Positions 5,892 to 13,016 of a stretch of 13,016 nt of DNA are shown piece by piece. Each line of letters starts with the position of its first letter. The first letter of the stretch is position 1. Both the position numbers and the translations under genes were made by a program. The notes below the pieces were generated by a model, which had not been told where the DNA came from, searched no databases, and saw only the letters and a list, made by a program, of their open reading frames with translations. The stretch is taken from NCBI GenBank assembly GCA_002426825.1, contig DINK01000040.1:21304-34319 (forward strand). The letters run 5' to 3'. This DNA is from Holosporaceae bacterium UBA5542. GTDB taxonomy: Bacteria > Pseudomonadota > Alphaproteobacteria > UBA7879 > UBA5542.

Positions 5892-8276
5892 TTACGCATC
5901 AACAGCTGTATCTAAAAATCGTTTTTGAAGCTCTTTATCGAATAGTTTTAATTTTTGATAGGCTTTACCAAAAATTGTATCTGTGGCTTTGTTTTGAGAA
6001 AATATTGTATGGCCACTTTCCAATCCAGTCAAAATTTCAATAGCTTCAAACACATCATCAATGGCCCAGATGTGAAATTTTCCTTCTTTTACGGCTTGTG
6101 AAATTTCAGGTAAAAGAACAAGATCCATCACGTTTGTTTTAGGAATAATTACCCCTTGAGTGCCTGTGAGACCTTGTCGACGACAGGTATAGTAAAAGCC
6201 TTCAACCTTATCATTGACACCCCCAATGGGTTGTGTTTTTCCCATTTGGTTCATCGATCCTGTGATCGCAATATCCTGACGGAGAGGAACACCAGAGAGA
6301 GAGGACAGAATGGCCATCAACTCGGCAACTGATGCGCTGTCTCCTTCGACGCCATCATAGTTTTGTTCGAATGTGATGGTGCATGAAAACGATAATGGAA
6401 ACTCTTGGCCAAATATGCCACGAAGGAAGCCTTCTAAAGAAAGAACACCTTTGTGTTGAATCGGCCCACCTAGCTCAACCATGTGTTCAATATTGACAAT
6501 GCCGTGCCGGCCCATAAACGTACGGGCTGTTATTTTAGCAGGGCTTCCAAATGTTTCAGCACCCACAGTTTGAACGGTGAGCCCATTAATTTGGCCAATA
6601 ACTTTACCGCGCGTTTGAATTAAAATTAAATCTTCTTTCAGGTACTCTTGTTCCAAATCTTGAAAGTGGGAATTGCGGTATTGCCTTGCGGCTATGGCTT
6701 GAAGAATATGCTGCCTTTTAATGCTTTTATTATGCTTTCTTTTGGCAAAAACCGAAGCCTCTTTTAAGACATCCATCAGTACATCAAGTTGCACTGATAC
6801 TTTTTTTCGATGACCTGCCAAACGGCACCCATATCCAACAACGTAAGATAAGGCAGAACGATCACATTTCATTCCCAATTTTCGGATAGAAGATTCTTGA
6901 AGATAAAGTGCTACCACATTAATATTTTTGCTGGTTATTGGAATATGATCATCCATATCTGCTTTAATTTTAAAATAGTTTTGGAAATCTTCATCGTGAT
7001 AAAAAAATGAATAATACCAATGAAGCGATCCGATCAAAATAATTTGAATATCAAGAGGAATAGGGCACGGTTCAGGAGCGGCAAGCATAGGTACACCTGC
7101 AATCCGATGCATTTCTTCAATTCGAATTTCTTTATCACGAAGGGCCGCTTTTAAATATCGCCACGTGTGTTCATGGTTTACAAGATCTTCTGCGCGTAAA
7201 ATAAGAACCCCACCATTAGCACGGTGCAAAGCCCCTCCTTCAATCATGGTGAAATCGGTTTCAAATCCTCCTGATGGAGTTGCATGATATTTAATTGAAC
7301 CGAATAAGTTTTCATAACTGGGATTGGGCTCAAGTAGTACTTTTGGTCCGGTATTTGGATCATTGGAAACCAGTAAATTTACAGCATATCTTTTTTCAAT
7401 AAAGGCTGCTGTAGCTTCCGCATATTCGGGGTTAATATTAGTGAGGATAGAAAGATTTTCTAGGATGTCTTCTTCCATTTCTTTAAGCCATCCTTTGATA
7501 CCAGGAACTTTGTCGTATACGCGGTGCAGCCGGCGCATATAAGGGCCAATGGAAGATGCAGCTTTTTGCTTTTTAAGGACTTCAAGACGATCCATCAATT
7601 TTTCTTCTTCAATGGTTGCCGCTTCGTTTAAATCGCTGAGACCTTTTTGAATTTTGTTTAGAATTGGTGAAATTTTTTGAACTTCTTCATAGGGAAGTTC
7701 ATCTACAGGACACAATTCTTTTTCCCCTGTTTGGGCCAAAACAATTACTGTACCGTCTTCTGCTCTTTGTAAATCAAGACTAGATTCAAGGGCAAATTTG
7801 CGCACTTCATTTAAATTCTTAGTGACAAAGTCATCAACAAGTTTTTGTTCTTTTTCAAGTTTTTTGGAAAAGGGTTGTCCCGAAAATGAATTAATCAACG
7901 CATCTTGGATTTTTTGTAATGTATGGTAGACATCCTTTTTAAATTCTTTTCCCACACCAGCAGGGAACGCATAATATTTTGGGCGGTTTTCTTGTTGAAA
8001 ATTATTAAGATAAATCCAATCGTTGGGCGGTGGCATTTGGTCTAGGTAATGTTGAACATACTGTGACGTGCCTAATATTCGACGGGTGCGACCTTTCCCA
8101 ATGACAAAAATATTATAATCAGGAGCGCGCATCTTCATGCCAAAATCGATGGCCTCACGTGCGCGTTTATGGGATGACAAGTCGAAAGGTGTTACCCTTT
8201 TTTGAGAGCGAAGTTTTTTAAGAGAGATATCAAGTTCCGGGATGCCACAATCTGTGACCTTGAATTTGTTTTCCAT
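5892..8276 (-). CDS. Lon-B-like Ser-Lys protease with AAA-type N-terminal domain (YcbZ/LonB-related)
   Basis: This 794-residue protein belongs to the Lon-related family often annotated as an ATP-binding or putative ATP-dependent protease, distinct from housekeeping Lon. Residues 1 to about 510 are the AAA-like region with long helical inserts: FDLSSHKRAREAIDFG, YNIFVIG, DWIYLNNF, and a Walker B-like GGVLILRAEDL near 355-365. A LID-type segment (YGCRLAGHRKKVSV) comes next, and the Lon protease domain covers about 560-770. The catalytic pair is present: Ser647 in GDSAS and Lys690 in GGVNDKVEGF, 43 residues apart as in Lon. The nucleotide loop is not: GKGRTRRI (60-67) replaces the expected glycine-rich loop and has no GK[ST]. 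It may therefore be an ATP-independent or regulatory form. The ATG at 8276 follows AAGGAAGG by 6 bases. It lies 62 bases after the M23 gene and probably shares its operon. Confidence 0.9.
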   Translation of the reverse strand: MENKFKVTDCGIPELDISLKKLRSQKRVTPFDLSSHKRAREAIDFGMKMRAPDYNIFVIGKGRTRRILGTSQYVQHYLDQMPPPNDWIYLNNFQQENRPKYYAFPAGVGKEFKKDVYHTLQKIQDALINSFSGQPFSKKLEKEQKLVDDFVTKNLNEVRKFALESSLDLQRAEDGTVIVLAQTGEKELCPVDELPYEEVQKISPILNKIQKGLSDLNEAATIEEEKLMDRLEVLKKQKAASSIGPYMRRLHRVYDKVPGIKGWLKEMEEDILENLSILTNINPEYAEATAAFIEKRYAVNLLVSNDPNTGPKVLLEPNPSYENLFGSIKYHATPSGGFETDFTMIEGGALHRANGGVLILRAEDLVNHEHTWRYLKAALRDKEIRIEEMHRIAGVPMLAAPEPCPIPLDIQIILIGSLHWYYSFFYHDEDFQNYFKIKADMDDHIPITSKNINVVALYLQESSIRKLGMKCDRSALSYVVGYGCRLAGHRKKVSVQLDVLMDVLKEASVFAKRKHNKSIKRQHILQAIAARQYRNSHFQDLEQEYLKEDLILIQTRGKVIGQINGLTVQTVGAETFGSPAKITARTFMGRHGIVNIEHMVELGGPIQHKGVLSLEGFLRGIFGQEFPLSFSCTITFEQNYDGVEGDSASVAELMAILSSLSGVPLRQDIAITGSMNQMGKTQPIGGVNDKVEGFYYTCRRQGLTGTQGVIIPKTNVMDLVLLPEISQAVKEGKFHIWAIDDVFEAIEILTGLESGHTIFSQNKATDTIFGKAYQKLKLFDKELQKRFLDTAVDA

Positions 8277-8282
8277 GTTAAG

Positions 8283-8290
8283 CCTTCCTT
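8283..8290 (-). promoter_or_regulatory. ribosome binding site of the Lon-like gene
   Basis: AAGGAAGG on the minus strand lies 6 bases before the ATG at 8276 and supports that start. The 62-base gap before it holds a long T-run but no convincing promoter pair and no terminator stem, so read-through from the M23 gene is likely. Confidence 0.6.
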
Positions 8291-8338
8291 ATATTCAGGG
8301 TCGACCGAATGAAAAAAAAAGTCAAGAAACGAAGGGGG

Positions 8339-9646
8339 TTATTTTTGGCCTTTCAATATATGAACATGGTCACGAATCATACGCATATGGGCGATAAAGT
8401 TCTGTTTTTGGGCACCCAACAAATTGCGTTGAGAGGGCATTTTTACTTTCTGTGGATTGACTTGCTTCTTTTTATAATGAATTTCGTAGTGAAGATGCGG
8501 GGCAGTCGACCTGCCTGTTGTGCCCACATAGGCAATAATTTGGCCTTGTTTTACATATGTACCTTTTTTTTGCCCTGTCGCAAACCGACTTAAATGGGCA
8601 TATGCCGTAGCATAATCGCGATTATGTTGAATTAAAATATAGTTCCCATAAGAGCCAAGATAACCTCTTTTCTTAATGTATCCATTTCCTGCTGCTACAA
8701 CAGGTGTACCCCGGGGCGCAGCAAAGTCGATACCGCGATGCATGATGGTATATCCCTGAATGGGGTGTTTGCGCATCCCAAAGCGCGATGTAATGCGAGG
8801 GGCTGCCTGTACAGGTGTTTTGAGAAGGGCCTTTCGAATGCCGCGGCCTTTTTCATCAAAATATTCAACATCATTTTCTTTAGGCGCATAACGATAAATG
8901 TGTTCAGTTCCTGTGCGTGTGTTAAGGGATGCATAGACAATACTGCCTGGGTCAACAAACCCAGTTTCTTGGTCAAATGGGCGCTCAACAAGAACCTCGA
9001 ACGCATCCCCCTGTCGTAAAGAGCGCTGAAGATCGATGATGTAACTAAACTGTTTTGTTAAGCTGTTGATTGCTGCACGGGAAAGGCCTGCTTTTAAACC
9101 ATCTATATAAAGGCTATCTTGAATCGTGCCTTTAAGGTATTCAAATTTCTTCGGTAAAATGATTGGTTTTTTAGATACTTCCACCCGGCCATCTTTAACG
9201 GTTAATACCACTTTTTTCGCGGGGGGCAGCAAGAAAACAATTTTTTCAAGGGATGGTTTTTGGCCCTCTTTGTATTTTTGGGTGATATAAAAGCGATGTC
9301 CTCGACTTAGTTGCTGCTTGTCGTAATAGGGCCTTAAGGCTTTTCTGATTTTCTTTATATCTTCAAGGCCAACATTATGACGCTTTAGAAAGCGTATGAA
9401 TGACTCAGGGTGCTTTACAATAGCTTCAACCGTTTTAGACGGAATAAGTGTGTTCGGGTCTGCAAATAATTTTTTTTGCATGTCCACAATTTCAAGGGCA
9501 CTTGGCCCCCGTGTTTGAGGTGAGAAAACAATTTTCTCAGGCTCATCTGGTAACTTTCGATTATCGATTAAATCATAAATGATAAGGCTAATACCACTTA
9601 TAAAGCAGCAAATCCCAATAATGAGTTCAGTACGACGTAATCTCAT
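8339..9646 (-). CDS. M23 family peptidoglycan endopeptidase, MepM-like
   Basis: M23 zinc enzymes cut peptide cross-links in peptidoglycan, which is needed for wall growth or separation. The 435-residue protein has a short cytoplasmic start (MRLRRTE), one hydrophobic anchor at about 8-25, and a periplasmic region. Residues about 90-260 resemble the accessory domains of MepM/Csd3-type endopeptidases (QLSRGHRFYIT, LRQGDAFEVLVER). The M23 domain spans about 285-395: SRFGMRKHPI, the zinc ligands His303 and Asp307 in HRGID, His351 in YAHLS, and HLH at 384-386 with His386 as third ligand. All active-site residues are present, so it should be active and not a divisome activator of the EnvC type. The ATG at 9646 overlaps the reductase stop (ATGA), with AGGGG upstream, so the two are translationally coupled. 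A C-terminal tail of about 30 residues follows the catalytic domain. Confidence 0.93.
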   Translation of the reverse strand: MRLRRTELIIGICCFISGISLIIYDLIDNRKLPDEPEKIVFSPQTRGPSALEIVDMQKKLFADPNTLIPSKTVEAIVKHPESFIRFLKRHNVGLEDIKKIRKALRPYYDKQQLSRGHRFYITQKYKEGQKPSLEKIVFLLPPAKKVVLTVKDGRVEVSKKPIILPKKFEYLKGTIQDSLYIDGLKAGLSRAAINSLTKQFSYIIDLQRSLRQGDAFEVLVERPFDQETGFVDPGSIVYASLNTRTGTEHIYRYAPKENDVEYFDEKGRGIRKALLKTPVQAAPRITSRFGMRKHPIQGYTIMHRGIDFAAPRGTPVVAAGNGYIKKRGYLGSYGNYILIQHNRDYATAYAHLSRFATGQKKGTYVKQGQIIAYVGTTGRSTAPHLHYEIHYKKKQVNPQKVKMPSQRNLLGAQKQNFIAHMRMIRDHVHILKGQK

Positions 9647-10653
9647 GAAGATGCCCCTGGCACACCTTGACTGGTGGAATATTGAAAGTGAAAAGTTTCA
9701 CCTGGATAAACAAGTTCACGAATCTTATGGGCCGCTGCAGCGGCTTCAGAAAAACCTGTCAAAATTAGTTTTTGTTTGTGGGGATAAGTTGCTACATCCC
9801 CAATTGCAAAAATGCCTGGGATAGATGTTTCGTAAGTGCCTAATGTAACGGTGATGTGAGATTTATCAATGTTTAGCCCCCACTCTTTAAGAGGCCCCAA
9901 ATTCATAGATAGACCAAAGAAAGCAAGCAGCGCATCAGCCTGAACAGTTTTGATATCGCCATCAAGGGTTTGTAAATCGATGGATTCAAGTTGCCCTTCA
10001 TTCCCTTGAAGAGAGGCCAGTTGATAAGGGACGGCCAAGTCAATTTTCCCTTGGGTGGCAAAGGCGCGTAATTTATCGACACTGTCAGGTGCTGCGCGGA
10101 ACTTATCACGTCGATGAACAAAGGTTACTTTTTTAGCAATATCTGCCAAGTTTAACGCCCAATCAACCGCCGAATCTCCACCCCCTGCAATAACAACAGA
10201 TTTGTCTTTGAACATGGATTTGTTTTTTACAAAATAAAAAACACTTTTGTTTTCAAAAGATTCGATATTTTCAAGGGGAGGGCGGTTAGGTCCAAAAGCC
10301 CCCACACCGGCTGCGATAATAATAGCCTTTGTTTTAATTTTTGTGCCCTTTGATGTTTCAACTTCCCAATGATCTTTAACTTTTTCTAGACGAGTAACCT
10401 GCTGGTTTAAATGGTAGGTTGGATGAAAAGGGGCTGCTTGTGCTTTAAGGTTTTCAATTAAGTCGCCTGCAAGAATAGTGGGGTGCGCAGGAATGTCATA
10501 AATAGGTTTTTCAGGATAAAGCGCTGTGCACTGACCCCCTACTTCGGCAAGGGCATCGATCACATGTGCTTTCAGTTTCATCATGCCACACTCGAAAATA
10601 GCAAAGAGACCCACAGGACCCGCGCCGATAATCACAACATCTGTACTTTTCAA
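9643..10653 (-). CDS. ferredoxin/flavodoxin-NADP+ reductase, thioredoxin-reductase-like (type 2)
   Basis: This flavoprotein family (Bacillus YumC, Rhodopseudomonas FNR) moves electrons between NADPH and ferredoxin or flavodoxin. The product is 336 residues, the normal length. FAD binding is shown by VVIIGAGPVG (6-15), with GGQCTALYPEKPIYDIP at 39-55 and GIFAIGDVA at 280-288. NADPH binding is shown by VVIAGGGDSAVDW (153-165) and HRRDKFRA (180-187). The redox CxxC of true thioredoxin reductase is absent. The C-terminal HFQYSTSQG segment is typical of the FNR type. I chose a TTG at 10653, with AAAGG 10 bases upstream, because it gives the standard N-terminus and no ATG lies before the FAD loop. 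The open frame continues upstream to 10932, but that part is antisense to tsaE. It heads a likely three-gene operon with the M23 enzyme and the Lon-like protease. Confidence 0.93.
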   Translation of the reverse strand: MKSTDVVIIGAGPVGLFAIFECGMMKLKAHVIDALAEVGGQCTALYPEKPIYDIPAHPTILAGDLIENLKAQAAPFHPTYHLNQQVTRLEKVKDHWEVETSKGTKIKTKAIIIAAGVGAFGPNRPPLENIESFENKSVFYFVKNKSMFKDKSVVIAGGGDSAVDWALNLADIAKKVTFVHRRDKFRAAPDSVDKLRAFATQGKIDLAVPYQLASLQGNEGQLESIDLQTLDGDIKTVQADALLAFFGLSMNLGPLKEWGLNIDKSHITVTLGTYETSIPGIFAIGDVATYPHKQKLILTGFSEAAAAAHKIRELVYPGETFHFQYSTSQGVPGASS

Positions 10654-10690
10654 TGAATTGTAACCTTTCGTTTTTTGTCTTCTCAAAAAA

Positions 10691-10699
10691 TGGTATAAA
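10691..10699 (+). promoter_or_regulatory. extended -10 promoter for the tsaE operon
   Basis: TGGTATAAA on the plus strand is an extended -10 (TGn before TATAAA) placed 33 bases before the tsaE ATG. The -35 zone (10668-10680) is mostly a T-run without a good TTGACA match, which is tolerated with an extended -10. The 79-base gap must also hold the divergent promoter of the reductase, for which no clear pair was found. Confidence 0.5.
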
Positions 10700-10732
10700 A
10701 GTATTTGTCGCCAAAAACTGAGTAGAAAGTCT

Positions 10733-11194
10733 ATGTCAGAAATATATAAAATACATTTTCTTCCAGACGAACAACATACCAAAACATTGGCAGAATCCCT
10801 AGCTAAAAGCGCAAAAAAAGGTGATATCTTTTTTTTGAGGGGTGACCTGGGTGTGGGAAAAACAACATTTGCTCGGTACTTTATTCGATTTTTCTTGGGT
10901 GAAAATGAAGTTGTTCCAAGCCCCACGTTCACCCTGGTGCAGTCATATGATACAAAAGCCTTTCCACTTTGGCATATTGATTTGTATCGGCTAGAGGATC
11001 CTGAAGAAACGTTCGAACTTGGTCTTGAGGAAATTTTTGAGAATGGGGTGTGTCTTATTGAGTGGCCAGAGCGTATGATGGCTTATGCGCCAGAAAAACG
11101 TATTGATCTTTCTTTTTTTCAAGAAGAGGGTGAACGTAAAGTAATTGTGAAGTATTTAAATCAACATGAAACATATGAACACACAAAAATTTGA
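10733..11194 (+). CDS. tsaE: tRNA threonylcarbamoyladenosine biosynthesis ATPase TsaE
   Basis: TsaE is the P-loop ATPase that works with TsaB and TsaD to install t6A at position 37 of ANN-decoding tRNAs in the cytoplasm. At 153 residues it has the normal size. Motifs are the Walker A GDLGVGKT (37-44), SPTFTLVQSY (63-72), HIDLYRLEDP (81-90) and the conserved EWPER (110-114). It opens the plus-strand run tsaE-amgK-murU-addB, a gene order I know from many alphaproteobacteria. The ATG at 10733 is the only reasonable start; its ribosome site is weak. Its last 29 bases overlap amgK in another frame. Confidence 0.96.
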   Translation: MSEIYKIHFLPDEQHTKTLAESLAKSAKKGDIFFLRGDLGVGKTTFARYFIRFFLGENEVVPSPTFTLVQSYDTKAFPLWHIDLYRLEDPEETFELGLEEIFENGVCLIEWPERMMAYAPEKRIDLSFFQEEGERKVIVKYLNQHETYEHTKI

Positions 11195-12155
11195 ACAGTT
11201 TTTAAAAGCACATGGATGGGATAACAAGCCCATTTATTTTTTGGCAGGAGATTGTTCAAATCGAAAGTATTATCGTTTGGGCGTTAAGGATAAGGGCTCT
11301 GTACTACTGATGGATGCTCCCCCACCTGAAGAGCGTTTAGGTGATTTTATTGAAATGGCCTCTCTTCTAAAAGGACTCGGACTTTCAGTGCCAGACATTT
11401 TGCATGCTGATCTTGAGAAAGGCTTTGCTTTGATAGAGGATTTTGGTGACCGAACCTATTCTCGTCTTCTTGCACAGGGAGACGATGAGAAATACTACAC
11501 GATTGCCACAGATACCCTTATTTATTTGCATCAAACATTTGATCTAAAAAAACATAGTGGCTTAACTTTGTTTTCTTTTGACATCTTTATGCGGGAATTG
11601 GATGTTATGTTGGAATGGTACTATCCAAAAGCCTATGGAGCGCCACTGAGTGCAAAAAACAAAGAATCTTTTTTAGGTATTTGGAAGACACTTTTAAAAC
11701 CTCTTTTGATGCCTGAAACTTTGGTATTGCGCGACTATATGGTTGATAATCTGGTTTATTTAGAGGATCGACCAGGCATCAGGTCTTGTGGGCTTTTAGA
11801 TTTTCAAGACGCGCTTTTGGGCCGACGTGCGTATGACCTTGTCTCGCTTCTTGAAGATGCACGATATGATGTTTCGCATGAAATTCAGATGCAAATGAAG
11901 GCGCGTTATTTGGATGCTTTTCCACAGCTTGACCGCGCGTCTTTTTTAGAGGAGTATGCCATTTTAGGGGCCCAAAGAAGTATCAAGATTTTGGGTATAT
12001 TTATGCGTATGTATGTGCGACACAAGCAAGAAAAATATTTAGCACATATCCCCCGCGTATGGCGGTGGATTGAGCAAGATCTGACGCACCCATCTCTTTC
12101 TCAATTGAAAGATTGGATGGAACGTCACATGCCCAACGTAGAAAGGAGGCAATGA
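11166..12155 (+). CDS. amgK: N-acetylmuramate/N-acetylglucosamine anomeric kinase AmgK
   Basis: AmgK phosphorylates the anomeric hydroxyl of MurNAc (and GlcNAc) so that MurU can make UDP-MurNAc, recycling peptidoglycan sugars without de novo synthesis and bypassing fosfomycin-sensitive MurA. The 329-residue product has the APH-type kinase fold: CSNRKYYRLG (30-39) in the nucleotide loop, LIEDFGD (89-95) at the hinge, catalytic LRDYMVDN (188-195; Asp190, Asn195) and LLDFQDALLG (210-219; Asp212). The residue after RDY is Met192, where family members usually have His. YDLVSLLEDARYDV is typical of the alphaproteobacterial branch. Starts at 11166 or 11175 are both possible, with no clear ribosome site, which fits coupling to tsaE (29-base overlap). 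murU begins directly after the stop. Confidence 0.92.
   Translation: MKHMNTQKFEQFLKAHGWDNKPIYFLAGDCSNRKYYRLGVKDKGSVLLMDAPPPEERLGDFIEMASLLKGLGLSVPDILHADLEKGFALIEDFGDRTYSRLLAQGDDEKYYTIATDTLIYLHQTFDLKKHSGLTLFSFDIFMRELDVMLEWYYPKAYGAPLSAKNKESFLGIWKTLLKPLLMPETLVLRDYMVDNLVYLEDRPGIRSCGLLDFQDALLGRRAYDLVSLLEDARYDVSHEIQMQMKARYLDAFPQLDRASFLEEYAILGAQRSIKILGIFMRMYVRHKQEKYLAHIPRVWRWIEQDLTHPSLSQLKDWMERHMPNVERRQ
12144..12149 (+). promoter_or_regulatory. ribosome binding site of murU
   Basis: AGGAGG sits inside the last codons of amgK, 6 bases before the murU ATG at 12156. It is much stronger than the ribosome sites of tsaE, amgK and addB, so murU may be translated independently and more efficiently than its operon neighbours. 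Confidence 0.65.
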
Positions 12156-12872
12156 ATGCTAATAAAAAAAGGAATGGTATTGGCTGCCGGCAAAGGAGAG
12201 CGCTTGCGCCCCCTGACGGATGCATGCCCTAAGCCTATGATTGTGGTGGCAGGTAAGCCTATGATGGACTATGCCATTGATCAGTTAGAGCGTGAAAAAG
12301 TAGAAGATGTGGTGGTCAATGTGTGTCACCACGGTGATATGATTGTTGAACATTTAGAAAAAAGAAAAAAACCAAATATTGTTTTTTCTCATGAAGAAGA
12401 AAGGCTTGAAACAGGTGGCGGAGTATTAAAAGCGTTACCACATCTTGGGAAAAAGCCTTTTTATGTGATTAATGGTGATATTTTATGGTCAAATAAAAAT
12501 GGTAACACTTTAAAAATGTTGCGCGAGTTTTGGCGTGATGAAATGGATATATTGCTTCTGGTGGTGCCTATTAAATCGACACGTGGATATGACGGTGTGG
12601 GCGATTATACGCTTTCTGCAAATCACAAATTAAAGCGCCGAACTGGAGATCATGCCAAGTATGTTTATGGTGGGGTTCAAATTATGCATCCACGTATTTT
12701 TGAAGGAGAGGAACTGCATCCTTTTTCGTTAAATAAATTGTATGATAAAGCAGAGGAAAAAGGCACTTTGTATGGTATGGAGCACAAAAGTTATTGGTTC
12801 CATGTGGGTACACCCGAGGCATTGATGGAAACGCGTGCTTGGTTTGAAGAGCATACGTTGGTTGAAGCTTAG
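12156..12872 (+). CDS. murU: N-acetylmuramate alpha-1-phosphate uridylyltransferase MurU
   Basis: MurU joins UTP and MurNAc-1-phosphate to give UDP-MurNAc and pyrophosphate, the step after AmgK in cell-wall recycling. The 238 residues form a nucleotidyltransferase (NTP_transferase) domain: GMVLAAGKGERLRPLT (6-21), PKPM (25-28), VNVCHHGD (54-61), EERLETGGGVLKAL (81-94), the metal-binding NGD (106-108) and FHVGTPEAL (215-223). It could be mistaken for a glucose-1-phosphate thymidylyl- or mannose-1-phosphate guanylyltransferase, but the length and position after amgK favour MurU. It starts right after the amgK TGA and ends 9 bases before addB. Confidence 0.93.
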   Translation: MLIKKGMVLAAGKGERLRPLTDACPKPMIVVAGKPMMDYAIDQLEREKVEDVVVNVCHHGDMIVEHLEKRKKPNIVFSHEEERLETGGGVLKALPHLGKKPFYVINGDILWSNKNGNTLKMLREFWRDEMDILLLVVPIKSTRGYDGVGDYTLSANHKLKRRTGDHAKYVYGGVQIMHPRIFEGEELHPFSLNKLYDKAEEKGTLYGMEHKSYWFHVGTPEALMETRAWFEEHTLVEA

Positions 12873-12881
12873 TATTTTCTG

Positions 12882-13016
12882 ATGTCATGTGCGCCGAGAT
12901 ACCCTGTTTTTACTGTATCATCGGCGCAACCTTTTATTGATACTGTCGCTACTTTTCTTCTGAGGGAACAGGCATTTCCTCTTGAGGATTGGACAATTTA
13001 CTTACCAACACGTTTT
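12882..13016 (+). CDS. addB: double-strand break repair protein AddB, N-terminal fragment (runs off window)
   Basis: An open frame starts at ATG 12882 and runs 45 codons to the right edge. The visible residues (VSSAQPFIDTVATFLL at 12-27 and WTIYLPTRF at 37-45) match the start of alphaproteobacterial AddB, whose N-terminal helicase-like region begins with a PF-D-L motif and a LPTRR-type segment. AddAB is a helicase-nuclease that resects double-strand breaks for recombination. addB is the usual follower of murU in this operon. It begins 9 bases after the murU stop, with no clear ribosome site. Only the extreme N-terminus is seen, so the call leans partly on context. Confidence 0.82.
   Translation, partial: MSCAPRYPVFTVSSAQPFIDTVATFLLREQAFPLEDWTIYLPTRF

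Noticed and set aside
8291..8328. Heat-shock (sigma-32-like) promoter before the Lon-like gene, CTTGAC then CCCTGAATAT
   Set aside because: The spacer of about 19-20 bases is too long for that promoter class, and a sigma-70 reading fails on spacing too.
8309..8593. A 94-codon plus-strand frame
   Set aside because: It is antisense to the zinc-site end of the M23 peptidase and has no independent support.
10654..10932. Upstream extension of the reductase frame
   Set aside because: It lacks any conserved feature and runs opposite the tsaE start; the TTG at 10653 gives a normal-length protein.

Overview
The window is a compact, AT-rich (about 40% GC by eye) stretch of an alphaproteobacterial chromosome. 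Three things point there: the run tsaE-amgK-murU-addB, a thioredoxin-reductase-like ferredoxin-NADP+ reductase (type 2) with the alphaproteobacterial GGQCTALYPEK signature, and ubiE next to dut. The low GC, short intergenic gaps and frequent non-ATG starts would fit an intracellular or host-associated order such as Holosporales, but this is inference from composition and not a placement.

Layout. 1-2209 (minus strand) holds ubiE, dut and mutS, packed with overlapping or abutting ends and transcribed in that order; mutS runs off the left edge. 2269-3701 (plus) holds an unrecognised exported protein of about 364 residues followed by a small exported protein whose start overlaps the previous stop. 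3702-4092 is the only long gap. It contains what looks like a complete miniature transcription unit on the minus strand: a TTGACA promoter, a near-perfect Shine-Dalgarno, a 7-codon ORF and an intrinsic terminator, with the Shine-Dalgarno and the terminator arm complementary to each other. 4093-5889 (plus) is a TamA-type Omp85 outer-membrane protein. 5892-10653 (minus) is a row of three genes: ferredoxin-NADP+ reductase, an M23 (MepM-like) peptidoglycan endopeptidase and a Lon-B-like Ser-Lys protease with a degenerate Walker A. 10733 to the right edge (plus) is tsaE, amgK, murU and the first 45 codons of addB.

How the genes fit together. Several concern the cell envelope. AmgK and MurU recycle N-acetylmuramate to UDP-MurNAc, the M23 enzyme cuts peptidoglycan cross-links, and the TamA-like protein inserts outer-membrane proteins. 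UbiE supplies ubiquinone. Dut, MutS and AddB protect DNA by removing dUTP, repairing mismatches and repairing double-strand breaks. TsaE is needed for the t6A tRNA modification.

No rRNA, tRNA, CRISPR array, transposase or prophage gene was seen. The points most worth a second look are the mini transcription unit at about 3705-3866, the unrecognised exported protein at 2269-3363, and active-site substitutions in Dut (Tyr to His), AmgK (His to Met) and the Lon-like protease (Walker A).
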